From Tsuneonella mangrovi (lineage in GTDB: Bacteria > Pseudomonadota > Alphaproteobacteria > Sphingomonadales > Sphingomonadaceae), in NCBI RefSeq assembly GCF_002269345.1, contig NZ_CP022889.1, positions 682,001 to 746,000 of the forward strand: DNA of 64,000 nucleotides. Reading direction: 5' to 3'. Below are positions 51,903 to 61,035 of this stretch, piece by piece (within the stretch, counting starts at the first letter, position 1; each line of letters starts with the position of its first letter). Both the position numbers and the translations under genes were made by a program. Below the pieces are notes generated by a model. The model saw only the letters and a list, made by a program, of their open reading frames with translations, was not told the origin of the DNA and ran no database searches.

Positions 51903-52273
51903 CAGCGGCGTTCCCGGCGCAGGGTCATCCCGATCTTCTCATCCGCCTCGGCGATCGCCAGCTTGACGATCTTGACCGTCACGGCGGAGACCCGCGCGTC
52001 GGCGACGAACAGCGTCTCGCAGATATGATCCGCCACCGCTTCGATCAGCTTGAAATGAACCCCCGGCGGCAAGGCCTGCGTCGCCGCGAACTTCAGGTCC
52101 ATGTAGTTCTTGCTCGCTTCGAGCGGGGTATCGTGCGCGTAGTGGTCCGCCGGCTTCATTTCGGCGGTGATCGAAATGCGCAGCGGTTGCGGCTTGCCGG
52201 TCTCTTCTGAATAGATCCCGGTCAGCACGTCGACCTCGAGGTCGGCAACTTCAAGCGTGAGCGAATCAGCCAT
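51902..52273 (-). CDS. FolB-like dihydroneopterin aldolase
   Basis: 123-residue tunnelling-fold protein. LEVADLEVDVLTGIYSEETGKPQPL contains the conserved Glu/Tyr stretch, ASKNYMDLKFA the substrate-facing tyrosine, FKLIEAVADHICETLF the catalytic-lysine helix and VTVKIVKLAIAEADEKIGM the last strand. It acts in folate synthesis, releasing glycolaldehyde from dihydroneopterin. The ATG at 52273 has AAGGG a few bases upstream. Whether it is FolB or the related FolX epimerase is not certain. Confidence 0.85.
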   Translation of the reverse strand: MADSLTLEVADLEVDVLTGIYSEETGKPQPLRISITAEMKPADHYAHDTPLEASKNYMDLKFAATQALPPGVHFKLIEAVADHICETLFVADARVSAVTVKIVKLAIAEADEKIGMTLRRERR

Positions 52274-52282
52274 CAATTGCCC

Positions 52283-53173
52283 TTAGCCCGGATTCGACCA
52301 TCGCGCGAAGATCGCGGTCGGAAGCAGACGCGCGCCTTCCCCCTCCTCGCGCACGGCAAGATCGCCATGCTCGATCTTGCCCGGTAGCCCAGCAAACAGC
52401 TCCGCGAGCAATCCGCCCAGCGCAAGGCTGCTCATTCGCACCGCATAGACAGTGAGGAACAGGAAGCGGCTGTCACCGTCGAGCAGTTGGCGGCAATCGG
52501 AAACCAGCGGCGCAAGCCCTTCTTCGATCCGCCAGGTCTCGCCGTTCGGCCCGCGCCCGAACTTGGGCGGATCGAGAATGATCCCGTCATAACGCCGCCC
52601 GCGCCGCACTTCGCGCGCGGCGAACTTGGCGGCGTCGTCGACCAGCCAGCGGATCGGGCGCTCGGCCATTCCCGCCAGTTGGGCGTTCTCGCGCGCCTGC
52701 GCGATCGATTTCTTGCTGGCATCGACGTGCGCGACGGGCCCGTGCGCGCTCAGCGCCAGGCTGCCAACGCCGGTATAGCCGAACAGGTTGAGCGTTTGCG
52801 CATCGTCGCGCCCGGCCAATTGCCCGCGCATCCAGCGCCACACCGGGTCCATGTCGGGGAAGAAGCCGAGATGGCGGAACGGAGTGCAACTGGCGGTAAA
52901 GCGCACTTCGTTCCACGCCAGTGGCCAGCCATCCTGCGGCACTTCGCGCGCGAACTGCCAACGACCACCGCCGTCCTCGTCGGAACCCGATACGAACTCG
53001 CCATCCGCATCCCAATCGCCGATGCGCGGCGACCACATGGCCTGCGGCTCCGGACGGATGAACTTGTAGGGGCCGTAGCGTTCGAGTTTCCGGCCATGCC
53101 CCGAATCGACGAGGCCATAATCGGGCCACCCCTCGCCCGCCATCAGGACCGGTTGTTCGATCAGCCCCGCCAT
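52283..53173 (-). CDS. class I SAM-dependent methyltransferase (RlmI/RsmL-like)
   Basis: 296-residue methyltransferase. An N-terminal stretch (GEGWPDYGLVDSGHGRKLERYG) lacks the PUA domain of RlmI; the Rossmann core has LNLFGYTGVGSLALSAHG (SAM motif I), VDASKKSIAQARENAQLAG, and the catalytic IILDPPKFGRGPNGETW. The DPPKFGRG motif suggests 5-methylcytosine- or 2-methylguanosine-type rRNA methylation, not certain. Its start shares one base with the thrC stop (TGATG). Confidence 0.88.
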   Translation of the reverse strand: MAGLIEQPVLMAGEGWPDYGLVDSGHGRKLERYGPYKFIRPEPQAMWSPRIGDWDADGEFVSGSDEDGGGRWQFAREVPQDGWPLAWNEVRFTASCTPFRHLGFFPDMDPVWRWMRGQLAGRDDAQTLNLFGYTGVGSLALSAHGPVAHVDASKKSIAQARENAQLAGMAERPIRWLVDDAAKFAAREVRRGRRYDGIILDPPKFGRGPNGETWRIEEGLAPLVSDCRQLLDGDSRFLFLTVYAVRMSSLALGGLLAELFAGLPGKIEHGDLAVREEGEGARLLPTAIFARWSNPG

Positions 53174-54573
53174 CAGGCCGACGGGGTTGCGTGCTCGGCG
53201 ACGAACGCGCGCACCGCTTCGTAATCGCCCGGAAGCTCGACGTAGCGCTCTTCGCGCGAGAACAGCTCGCCCACGCGCGCGGGCAGGTGCGGGCGGGTGC
53301 CGGTCGCGCGTTCGACTGCATCGCGGAACTTGGCCGGGTGCGCAGTCGCGAGCGTGACGATCGGAATGTTCCCGGGCAGGTCCGCATTGCGCGCGGCATG
53401 GAGCCCGATCGCAGTGTGCGGATCGAGCACTTCGCCGCAGCTCTCCCACGCCCAGCGCATCGCCTGGCCCATCTCGTTCGGATCGGCCCGCGCGCTGGTG
53501 AACAGCGCGGCTGCACCGTCCCGCTGGGCATTGGTCAGGCGCATTGCCTTGCTGGCTTCGAACCCGCGCATCTGCTCCGCCAGCGCCGCGCCATTGCGCC
53601 CACCGACATCGAACAGCAGCCGCTCGAAATTCGAACTGACCTGGATGTCCATGCTCGGCGCAGCAGTGGAAGTCACAGTCCCGGCGGAATAGTCGCCATC
53701 GGCCAGCGCGCGGTGGAGGATGTCGTTGACGTTGGTCGCGACGATCAGCCGCTCGATCGGCAGGCCCATCTGCGCCGCGACATACCCGGCGAATACGTCA
53801 CCGAAATTGCCCGTGGGCACTGCGAACGCAACCTTGCGCTCGGGCGCACCGAGTTGGAGCGCGGCGGCAAAATAATAGACCACCTGCGCCATTAGCCGCG
53901 CCCAGTTGATCGAGTTGACCGCGCTGATGCGGAACCGTCCGGTCATCTCCGGATCGGCAAACATCCGCTTCACCATCGCCTGGGCATCATCGAACGAGCC
54001 GTCGATCGCGATGTTGTGGATGTTCGGCGCGAGCACCGTGGTCATCTGGCGGCGCTGGACGTCGCTTACCCGGCCGTTGGGGTGGAGCATGAACACGTCG
54101 ACCTGCGCGCGGTTCGCCAGCGCATCGATAGCCGCGCTGCCGGTATCGCCGCTGGTCGCTCCGACGATCGTCAGGTGGTCGCTACGGCGCGAAAGGAACT
54201 CCTCGAACAACAGCCCGAGCAGTTGCAACGCCACGTCCTTGAACGCCAGCGTCGGACCGTGGAACAGCTCAAGCACCCAATGCTGTTCGTCGAGCTGGAC
54301 GAGCGGCGTCACCGCGGCATGGGCGAACCGCCCGTAAGCATCCTGGCACAGATCGAGCAGGCGTTCCGGCGCGAGGCTGTCGCCGACGAACGGCTGCATG
54401 ACCTTCGCCGCCAGTTCGGCATAAGGAAGCCCGCGCAGGTCAGCGATTTCGGCAGGCGAAAACTTTGGCCAAGCACTGGGTAGATAGAGCCCGCCATCGC
54501 TGGCAAGCCCGGCCAGCGTGACCGCCTCGAAATTGAGCGCCGGTGCGCTTCCACGGGTGGAGATATAGTCCAT
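53173..54573 (-). CDS. thrC: threonine synthase
   Basis: 466-residue PLP enzyme converting O-phosphohomoserine to threonine. The cofactor lysine is in FHGPTLAFKDVALQLLG, and IVGATSGDTGSAAIDAL contains the phosphate-binding loop. The N-terminal MDYISTRGSAPALNFEAV is typical of the long (class II) threonine synthases of proteobacteria and yeast. It is 50 bp from the SURF1 stop and the first of a leftward unit with the methyltransferase. Confidence 0.96.
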   Translation of the reverse strand: MDYISTRGSAPALNFEAVTLAGLASDGGLYLPSAWPKFSPAEIADLRGLPYAELAAKVMQPFVGDSLAPERLLDLCQDAYGRFAHAAVTPLVQLDEQHWVLELFHGPTLAFKDVALQLLGLLFEEFLSRRSDHLTIVGATSGDTGSAAIDALANRAQVDVFMLHPNGRVSDVQRRQMTTVLAPNIHNIAIDGSFDDAQAMVKRMFADPEMTGRFRISAVNSINWARLMAQVVYYFAAALQLGAPERKVAFAVPTGNFGDVFAGYVAAQMGLPIERLIVATNVNDILHRALADGDYSAGTVTSTAAPSMDIQVSSNFERLLFDVGGRNGAALAEQMRGFEASKAMRLTNAQRDGAAALFTSARADPNEMGQAMRWAWESCGEVLDPHTAIGLHAARNADLPGNIPIVTLATAHPAKFRDAVERATGTRPHLPARVGELFSREERYVELPGDYEAVRAFVAEHATPSA

Positions 54574-54623
54574 CGGGAAGCGCGGTTAGCCCGTGGCCGC
54601 GCGCGCGGCAAGCAAACCCGGCT

Positions 54624-55256
54624 TTAGTCCTGCGAAGCGCGCCATTTCTTGCGCAGGCTCAGTCCGTAGATCACCAATGCAGTCGCCGCGAACAGGAACC
54701 ATTGCACCGCATAGAACCACGACCGATTGTTTTCGTCGTTCGGATCGGGCTGCTTGGACGCCAGCAAGCCGGGTGCGGGATCCTCGGCAACGATCATCAG
54801 CGGCCGTTCGATCTTGCCTCCGAAGAGTTTGTCGGACCCGGTCCGCTCATCGGGTGCGCGGATGGCGATTCCGGTCACTTTCCCGCCTTGCCAGCTTGGC
54901 TTGAAGCCGGGCTGAAGGGCGACACCTGCATCCACCGGGAAACGCGCGTTGTTGCTTGTGGAAAGGCACTCTGCGATCTGCCGCCAACCGGCATCGCCGT
55001 TGGCACTTTCGCCCCCGCGAACCGACCAGCCCAGCACCTTGTCGCACGTCGCCTCAAGGCGCCGATAGCGCAAACTTTCATCGGTCGGGTTGCGATAGGG
55101 ATACGCGGCGACCGGCAGTCGTGCGCGCTCGAACATTGCTTCGTGCATCGCATCGCGTTCGCGCGCACGCCCGATCTGCCACACGCCCAGCGCAGCCATT
55201 GTCGCTGCGGCCGCCAACACCATGATCGTTGGAACCACCGGGACGCGCCTGCTCAC
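54624..55256 (-). CDS. SURF1-family cytochrome oxidase assembly protein
   Basis: 210-residue inner membrane protein with helices at both ends (VVPTIMVLAAAATMAALGVWQIGRA near the start and SWFYAVQWFLFAATALVIYGLSL near the end) and a periplasmic middle domain. SURF1/Shy1 assists heme a insertion into subunit I. The start is a GTG at 55256 that overlaps the DUF983 stop (GTGA). Position behind the cta genes agrees with the family. Confidence 0.88.
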   Translation of the reverse strand: MSRRVPVVPTIMVLAAAATMAALGVWQIGRARERDAMHEAMFERARLPVAAYPYRNPTDESLRYRRLEATCDKVLGWSVRGGESANGDAGWRQIAECLSTSNNARFPVDAGVALQPGFKPSWQGGKVTGIAIRAPDERTGSDKLFGGKIERPLMIVAEDPAPGLLASKQPDPNDENNRSWFYAVQWFLFAATALVIYGLSLRKKWRASQD

Positions 55257-55639
55257 TTGCGCAGCTTCCCCTCGCCGGCCTTGTTGCGAAACTCGCTCGC
55301 GAGCAATGCCGCCTTCGAAATCCTCAGGCCGCCCAGCACCAGCACAGTCGTCAGCGGGATCCAGATCACCGCTTGCAGCCAATATGGCGGATCGACCGCG
55401 AGCTGGAGCCAGATCGCAAGACCTGCCACCAGCCCGCCGATCACAAGGATCAGGATCGCCGCGGGTCCGTCACCGACGTTATACTTGGCAAAGTCCAATC
55501 CGCAGGCGCGGCACCTGGGGGCGAAGTTCACCAGCCCGGCAAACAGCGTCTTCGCGCCGCACTGGGGGCACAAACCGGAAAGGGCAGCCTGGCCGATGCC
55601 GGGCTGCCCCTTCGGTGAATCCGAGTTGTCCGGCATCAT
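55253..55639 (-). CDS. DUF983 zinc-ribbon membrane protein of the cox cluster
   Basis: 128-residue protein. Two CxxC pairs (LCPQCGAKTLF and RCRACGLDF) form a probable zinc ribbon, followed by two helices (AAILILVIGGLVAGLAIWL and WLQAVIWIPLTTVLVLGGL). The family is found beside cytochrome oxidase genes in alphaproteobacteria; its role is unknown. Two adjacent ATG codons at 55639 and 55636 overlap the ctaE stop. Confidence 0.87.
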   Translation of the reverse strand: MMPDNSDSPKGQPGIGQAALSGLCPQCGAKTLFAGLVNFAPRCRACGLDFAKYNVGDGPAAILILVIGGLVAGLAIWLQLAVDPPYWLQAVIWIPLTTVLVLGGLRISKAALLASEFRNKAGEGKLRK

Positions 55640-56466
55640 CCGTGGATCGGTGCGCCCCAGCCGCCCCAGATGTAGACGACCACGAACAGGAACAGCCACA
55701 CCACGTCGACGAAGTGCCAATACCACGCAGCCGCTTCGAAACCGAAGTGCTGCTTGGGGGTGAAGTGGCCCTTGTATGCGCGCACGAGGCACACGGTCAG
55801 GAAGATCGTGCCGACAATCACGTGGAAGCCGTGGAAGCCGGTCGCCATGAAGAAACCCGAGCCGTAAGTATTCTCGCCGAACGCGAACGGTGCATGGGCA
55901 TATTCATATGCCTGGATGCTGGTGAACAGCATGCCGAGCAGGATCGTGAGCCACAGTCCCTGCTTGGTACCCTTGCGATCGCCATTGATGAGGCAGTGAT
56001 GCGCCCAGGTAACCGTAGTTCCCGAGCAAAGCAGGATCAGCGTGTTGAGCAGCGGCAGGTCGAACGGATCCATTACCGCTTCGATCGCCTTGGGTGGGAA
56101 CACCCCGCCGATCACGTCGGACAGTTGGCTGGGGAACAGCGCGAAATCGAACCACGCCCAGAACCAGCCGACGAAGAACATCACTTCCGAAGCGATGAAC
56201 AGGATCATGCCGTAGCGCAGGTGCAGCTGCACCACCGGGGTATGATCGCCCGCCTGCGCTTCCTTCACGATGTTCGAGAACCAGCTGAAGAACGTTGCGA
56301 TCAGGCCCGCGATGCCCAGGCCCAGCACGATGTGCCAGCCATGCATCGTGTCACGGTGCATGAACAGCACCATGCCGCTGGTGAAAGTCAGCGCCGAGAT
56401 CGATCCGATCAGCGGCCAGATGTCGGGCGGAAGGATATGATATTGGTGGTTTTTGGCGCCGGCCAT
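55636..56466 (-). CDS. ctaE: cytochrome c oxidase subunit III
   Basis: 276-residue seven-helix subunit of the aa3-type oxidase. FISSEVMFFVGWFWAWF-like sequence (IASEVMFFVGWFWAWF), the ATGFHGFHVIVGTIFL block with its conserved HGFH, and the C-terminal YWHFVDVVWLFLFVVVYIWG are signatures. It stabilises proton pumping. One hundred and nineteen bp separate it from the preceding ctaG stop. Confidence 0.96.
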   Translation of the reverse strand: MAGAKNHQYHILPPDIWPLIGSISALTFTSGMVLFMHRDTMHGWHIVLGLGIAGLIATFFSWFSNIVKEAQAGDHTPVVQLHLRYGMILFIASEVMFFVGWFWAWFDFALFPSQLSDVIGGVFPPKAIEAVMDPFDLPLLNTLILLCSGTTVTWAHHCLINGDRKGTKQGLWLTILLGMLFTSIQAYEYAHAPFAFGENTYGSGFFMATGFHGFHVIVGTIFLTVCLVRAYKGHFTPKQHFGFEAAAWYWHFVDVVWLFLFVVVYIWGGWGAPIHG

Positions 56467-56585
56467 GTCAGTTCAGTCCCTATTCGAGCTCGCCCTGATC
56501 GAGCATTTGCATCAGCTTTAGTGCGCAGCTCCCACCGGGTCCAGTGGTCAATGCGCGGGTTTCCCGCATTCGCTTCGCGCGCACC

Positions 56586-57155
56586 TTAATCGATGTCGTC
56601 GACCCTATGGAAGGTGTAGCTCAGCGTAATCTGTTCGACCGGTGCCGCATCGGGGTCGTTGCGGATCGCCGGATCGACGTAATACAGCACCGGCATCACC
56701 ACTTCCTGCCCCGGCTGGAGCGTCTGTTGCGTGAAGCAGAAGCACTGTATCTTGTTGAAATAAAACCCAGTCTGTTCCGGAGACACATTAAAGCTCGCGG
56801 CCCCGACGATCGGCACGTTCGAATTGTTCTTCGCGCGGTAGAACGCCATGTGGCGCTCCCCCAGCTTGACCGTCTGGGTGATCTGTTCGGGCCCGAAGCT
56901 CCACGGCATGTCGGGGGCAGTGTTGCCGTCGAACCGCACCGATATTTTCGCGGCCCCGAGCTTCGCACCCTCGGCCGCCGCAGCCGCCGCCTTGGATTCG
57001 CTTGCTCGCTGGGTCGTACCCGCAAACCCGGTCACCTGGCAGAACAGGCGATAGAGCGGAACCGCGGCGAACCCGAGCCCGAGCATCGCCAGCGCGACGG
57101 TCAGCCCGATAAGGCCGAGCCGCAGGTTGCTGCGTTCGAGGCTCAACGTGCTCAT
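56586..57155 (-). CDS. ctaG: cytochrome c oxidase assembly protein CtaG/Cox11
   Basis: 189-residue bitopic protein, N-terminal helix about residues 12-34 (LGLIGLTVALAMLGLGFAAVPL), and a periplasmic copper domain with the CFCF motif (KIQCFCFTQQTL) that delivers Cu to the CuB site of subunit I. AAVPLYRLFCQVTGFAGTTQR is the conserved region after the helix. The start is 3 bp from the 40-residue gene. Confidence 0.95.
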   Translation of the reverse strand: MSTLSLERSNLRLGLIGLTVALAMLGLGFAAVPLYRLFCQVTGFAGTTQRASESKAAAAAAEGAKLGAAKISVRFDGNTAPDMPWSFGPEQITQTVKLGERHMAFYRAKNNSNVPIVGAASFNVSPEQTGFYFNKIQCFCFTQQTLQPGQEVVMPVLYYVDPAIRNDPDAAPVEQITLSYTFHRVDDID

Positions 57156-57158
57156 CGG

Positions 57159-57281
57159 CTAGTGGATCCGGACGAGCGTGATCGCGTAGAACAGCACCAC
57201 GACGAACGTGAGTGCGAGCGCCAGCGCGACGTTGCGCCCTTTGCGGCGACGCTTGTATTCGGCTTCTTCTTCAGGAGTCAT
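57159..57281 (-). CDS. 40-residue membrane protein between ctaB and ctaG (CoxF-like position)
   Basis: [21 protein letters not shown] leads into one hydrophobic helix (about residues 18-36, [18 protein letters not shown]). The ATG overlaps the ctaB stop (ATGA) and its stop is 3 nt before the ctaG start. A short acidic/basic single-helix gene in this place is general in alphaproteobacterial cox clusters (called CoxF or unnamed). The function is not known; a role in assembly is likely from position. Confidence 0.8.
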   Translation of the reverse strand: MTPEEEAEYKRRRKGRNVALALALTFVVVLFYAITLVRIH

Positions 57282-58222
57282 CCCAACAGCCCCTGCCCAG
57301 AAAAAGCGTGGTCCGCAACCAGCATCGCGAACAGCGCGAAAAGATAGACAATACTGAAACCGAAAAGCCGCTTTTCGGGCTTCATCGTATCGCTTTCCTG
57401 CGTGCGGCGCAGGGCAACTGGCAGCGACAGCGCAAGGAATGCCAGCGACAATCCGATGGCAGAGATGCCGTAGATCGCACCGGTCCCGCCGATCCACCAC
57501 GGCGCGGCGGCCAGCGGCACCAGCAATACCGTGTAGAGCAGGATCTGGTGGCGGGTTGCCACTTCCCCCTTCACCACCGGCATCATCGGGATCCCCACCT
57601 TGGCATAATCGCTCTGCACGAACAGCGCGAGCGCCCAGAAGTGAGGCGGCGTCCAGAAGAAGATGATCGCGAACAGCAGCACCGGCATCAGCGTGATGTG
57701 ACCGGTCACCGCAATCCACCCGATCAGCGGAGGGAAAGCTCCCGCGCCGCCTCCGATGACGATATTCTGCGGCGTCCGCGGCTTGAGCCAGATGGTGTAG
57801 ACTACCGCGTAGTAGACGATCGAAACCGCCAGGATCGTTGCGGCCAGCCAATGGATCGCAAGACCCATGATTACTACCGAAGCGGCGGACAGGAAGATCC
57901 CGAAATCGCGCGCGTCGACGCGGTGCATCCGGCCTTCGGGAAGCGGGCGCCGAGCCGTGCGCTTCATCCCGGCGTCAAGGTCGGCTTCCCACCACTGATT
58001 GAGCGCTGCCGCCCCTCCCGCACCCAGCGCGATGCACAGGATCGCAGTGAAACCAAGCACGGGATGGATATGACCGGGGGCTGCCAACAGCCCGCACAGC
58101 CCGGTGAAGATCACCAGGCTCATCACGCGCGGTTTGGTCAACGCGAGGAAGTCGCGCCAGTCGGTCGGCAGCTGGAGGACGGCAGGCTGGGTCATCGAAA
58201 CACGGTCGCTATAGGTCGGCAT
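57278..58222 (-). CDS. ctaB: protoheme IX farnesyltransferase (heme O synthase)
   Basis: 314-residue UbiA-type prenyltransferase that makes heme O for the oxidase. [21 protein letters not shown] (the N-x-x-x-D-x-x-x-D motif) and the second loop [16 protein letters not shown] bind the prenyl diphosphate. About nine helices follow. The ATG at 58222 has GAGG 8 nt before it; an internal ATG at 58195 is less likely. Confidence 0.95.
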   Translation of the reverse strand: MPTYSDRVSMTQPAVLQLPTDWRDFLALTKPRVMSLVIFTGLCGLLAAPGHIHPVLGFTAILCIALGAGGAAALNQWWEADLDAGMKRTARRPLPEGRMHRVDARDFGIFLSAASVVIMGLAIHWLAATILAVSIVYYAVVYTIWLKPRTPQNIVIGGGAGAFPPLIGWIAVTGHITLMPVLLFAIIFFWTPPHFWALALFVQSDYAKVGIPMMPVVKGEVATRHQILLYTVLLVPLAAAPWWIGGTGAIYGISAIGLSLAFLALSLPVALRRTQESDTMKPEKRLFGFSIVYLFALFAMLVADHAFSGQGLLG

Positions 58223-58232
58223 TCGGCAAGCC

Positions 58233-59204
58233 TCAATGCCCCTGCGGCAGTCTGCCGAGCCAGTCGAGCAGCAGCCGGTTGACCTCTTCGGGCTTCTCCT
58301 GCTGCGTCCAGTGGCCGGTGCCGGGCAAGATATGCCCCTCAACCTTCGGAGCGAACATTTTCACCAGTGCGACAGGGTCAGCGACGGCACCGAACAGCGT
58401 CGTCGCCGGATCGCGTTCGCCGCCGATGAACAGCGCGGGTTGCTCGATCCGCCGGCCCTTCCAGCCTTGCAGCCACGCGAAGTCGTTCTCGTGGTTGCGG
58501 TAACGGTTGAGCGGACCGCGAAAGCCCGAACGGCGGAATTCGCCTTCGTAGAAATCGAGGTCGGCCTCGGTCAGCCACGGCACCGGCTTGGGATCGGGCA
58601 AGCCTTCGAGGAAGGTCGCACCGAGCGGTTTGTCCCACGACGAGCTGGGCGGCACATCGCCGCTGATCGAATACATCATGCGGTGGACCCAATCGCGCGG
58701 ATCGGCTTCCGCTTCCGCCTCGGCCACACCCGGCTCCTGGAAATATTCCTGGTAGAAGAACTTGCCTTGCGAGGTGAAGTGCTCGCGGAACACCTCGGTG
58801 AACGGACGGTTCGGAACCCCGGCGAACGGCACCGACAAGCCCGCGACTGCGCTGAATTGCTCGGGGTGGGTCAATGCCGAATTCCACACGATCGGCGCGC
58901 CCCAGTCGTGCCCGACCAGGATTGCCGGTGATTCGGGCTGGAGCGCCTTCGCCAGCCCCACCAGATCGCCGACGATATGTGCGAGCGCGTATGCTTCGAC
59001 CGGGTGCGGCTTGCCCGACCCGCCATAGCCGCGAACGTCGATCGCACATGCGGTGAAGCCTGCGTCAGCCAGCGGGGCAAGCTGGTGGCGCCACGAATAC
59101 CAGCTTTCGGGAAAACCGTGGACGAGGATCACCAGCGGTCCGCTGCCTTCGATGGCGCAGCGCAGGCTCAGCTCACCGACATCGATCATGCGCATTTCGG
59201 GCAT
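58233..59204 (-). CDS. alpha/beta hydrolase (epoxide hydrolase-like) inside the cox cluster
   Basis: 323-residue alpha/beta hydrolase. [18 protein letters not shown] is the HGxP oxyanion motif, [12 protein letters not shown] holds the nucleophilic Asp typical of epoxide hydrolases and haloalkane dehalogenases, and [15 protein letters not shown] has the catalytic His. Aromatic residues in the cap ([10 protein letters not shown]) fit epoxide hydrolases. It sits between ctaD and ctaB, 10 bp from the latter, though nothing in the fold suggests a part in oxidase assembly. It is likely co-transcribed with ctaC-ctaD. Confidence 0.87.
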   Translation of the reverse strand: MPEMRMIDVGELSLRCAIEGSGPLVILVHGFPESWYSWRHQLAPLADAGFTACAIDVRGYGGSGKPHPVEAYALAHIVGDLVGLAKALQPESPAILVGHDWGAPIVWNSALTHPEQFSAVAGLSVPFAGVPNRPFTEVFREHFTSQGKFFYQEYFQEPGVAEAEAEADPRDWVHRMMYSISGDVPPSSSWDKPLGATFLEGLPDPKPVPWLTEADLDFYEGEFRRSGFRGPLNRYRNHENDFAWLQGWKGRRIEQPALFIGGERDPATTLFGAVADPVALVKMFAPKVEGHILPGTGHWTQQEKPEEVNRLLLDWLGRLPQGH

Positions 59205-59298
59205 CGCGAATCTCCCTCTCCCCCGGATAGCAAGCGACCGGCCCACGATGGACCGGCCGGATGCTCTTTGTCGAGCCGCGATGCGGCGCGAGATCGGC

Positions 59299-60981
59299 TT
59301 AGTGGTGATCGGCCTCAATCACCGGCAGCGTCTCGAACTGGTGGAACGGCGGCGGGCTGGACAGGGTCCATTCCAGCGTCGTCGCGCCTTCGCCCCAGTA
59401 GTTCGCCGGGGCCTTCTTGCCCATGGTGAACGCGTAGACGATGTTGGCGAAGAAGAAGATCATCGACCCGGCCATGATTTCGTAGCCGTGTGACGCGATG
59501 CTGTTCCAGTACTCGAACGCCGGGGTGTAGTCCGGGATACGGCGCGGCATACCGTCGAGGCCGAGGAAGTGCATCGGGAAGAAGATCACGTTCACGCCGA
59601 TGAAAAAGCCCCAGAAGTGCAGGTGCGCGAGCAGTTCGGAGTGCATCCGCCCGCTCATCTTCGGGAACCAGTAGTAGAAACCCGCGAACAGCGAGAACAC
59701 CGCGCCCATCGACAGCACGTAGTGGAAGTGCGCCACAACGAAGTAAGTGTCGTGCACTACGTCGTCGATACCGCCGTTGGCGAGATAGACGCCGGTCACG
59801 CCGCCGACGGTGAACAGGAAGATCATGCCCAGCGCCCAGACCATCGGGCTCTTGAACTCGATCGAACCGCCCCACATCGTCGCGATCCAGCTGAAGATCT
59901 TCACGCCGGTCGGCACAGCGATGACCATCGTCGCGGCGGTGAAGTACATCTTCTCGTTCACCGAGAGGCCGGTGGTGTACATGTGGTGCGCCCACACGAT
60001 GAACCCGACCACGCCGATGGCGACCATCGCGTAGGCCATCCCGAGGTAGCCGAACACCGGCTTCTTCGAGAAGGTAGAGACGATCTGGCTGATCATGCCG
60101 AAGCCCGGCAGGATCATGATGTACACTTCGGGGTGGCCGAAGAACCAGAACAGGTGCTGGTAGAGGATCGGATCGCCACCGCCAGACGGCTCGAAGAAAG
60201 TCGTGCCGAAGTTGCGGTCGGTGATCAGCATGGTGATCGCTGCGGCGAGCACAGGCAGTGCCAGCAGCAGCAGGAACGCGGTGACCAGGATCGACCACAC
60301 GAACAGCGGCATCTTGTGCAGCGTCATGCCCGGGGCACGCATGTTGAAGATCGTGGTGATGAAGTTGATCGCGCCCATGATCGAGGCCGCACCGGCAAGG
60401 TGCAGCGAGAAGATCGCGAAGTCGACCGCCGGCCCTTGGGACCCGACCGTCGATAGCGGTGCATAGACCGTCCAGCCCGTACCCGCGCCGTTACCGGCGA
60501 CGTCGCCTGGAAGGAATGCGGAAATCATCAGCGAGGTGAAGCCCGCAACGGTCAGCCAGAACGAAATGTTGTTCATGCGCGGGAACGCCATGTCCGGCGC
60601 GCCGATCATGATCGGAACGAACCAGTTGCCGAAGCCGCCGATCATCGCCGGCATGACCATGAAGAACACCATGATCAGGCCGTGCGCGGTAATCAGCACG
60701 TTCCACAGGTGGGTGTTGGCGTCAAACGAGGCCTGGCCGCCCATGAAATCGACCCACCAGCCGAGATACTGGATGCCCGGATGCGCCAGCTCGGCACGCA
60801 TGATGCCCGAGATGGCACCGCCGATGATCCCCGCGGTAATCGCGAAGATCAGGTACAGCGTGCCGATATCCTTGTGGTTGGTGGACATGAACCAGCGGGC
60901 GAAAAAGCCCGGCTTGTGGTCCGCATCGTGATGCTCGTGCCCGTCGTCGTGGGCCTGGAAAGTATCGGCGGTAGTGGCCAT
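59299..60981 (-). CDS. ctaD: cytochrome c oxidase subunit I
   Basis: 560-residue heme-copper oxidase subunit I of the aa3 type. [21 protein letters not shown] contains the CuB/heme-binding His and the cross-linked Tyr; [11 protein letters not shown] has the next CuB histidines, and [14 protein letters not shown] the two heme a/a3 His ligands. It also has the proton-channel features of the A1 family. It is 54 bp from ctaC, with a hairpin in the gap. Confidence 0.97.
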   Translation of the reverse strand: MATTADTFQAHDDGHEHHDADHKPGFFARWFMSTNHKDIGTLYLIFAITAGIIGGAISGIMRAELAHPGIQYLGWWVDFMGGQASFDANTHLWNVLITAHGLIMVFFMVMPAMIGGFGNWFVPIMIGAPDMAFPRMNNISFWLTVAGFTSLMISAFLPGDVAGNGAGTGWTVYAPLSTVGSQGPAVDFAIFSLHLAGAASIMGAINFITTIFNMRAPGMTLHKMPLFVWSILVTAFLLLLALPVLAAAITMLITDRNFGTTFFEPSGGGDPILYQHLFWFFGHPEVYIMILPGFGMISQIVSTFSKKPVFGYLGMAYAMVAIGVVGFIVWAHHMYTTGLSVNEKMYFTAATMVIAVPTGVKIFSWIATMWGGSIEFKSPMVWALGMIFLFTVGGVTGVYLANGGIDDVVHDTYFVVAHFHYVLSMGAVFSLFAGFYYWFPKMSGRMHSELLAHLHFWGFFIGVNVIFFPMHFLGLDGMPRRIPDYTPAFEYWNSIASHGYEIMAGSMIFFFANIVYAFTMGKKAPANYWGEGATTLEWTLSSPPPFHQFETLPVIEADHH

Positions 60982-61004
60982 CGATCTGGTCTCTCAGTCT
61001 TTAT

Positions 61005-61024
61005 ATATTAGCGTGTTCTAATAT
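61005..61024. other. AT-rich hairpin between ctaC and ctaD
   Basis: ATATTAG (61005-61011) and CTAATAT (61018-61024) pair perfectly around a 6-nt loop in the short gap between the ctaC stop and the ctaD start. It may protect or process the mRNA so that subunits are made at different levels. Confidence 0.35.
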
Positions 61025-61035
61025 CAGTGCGCGGC

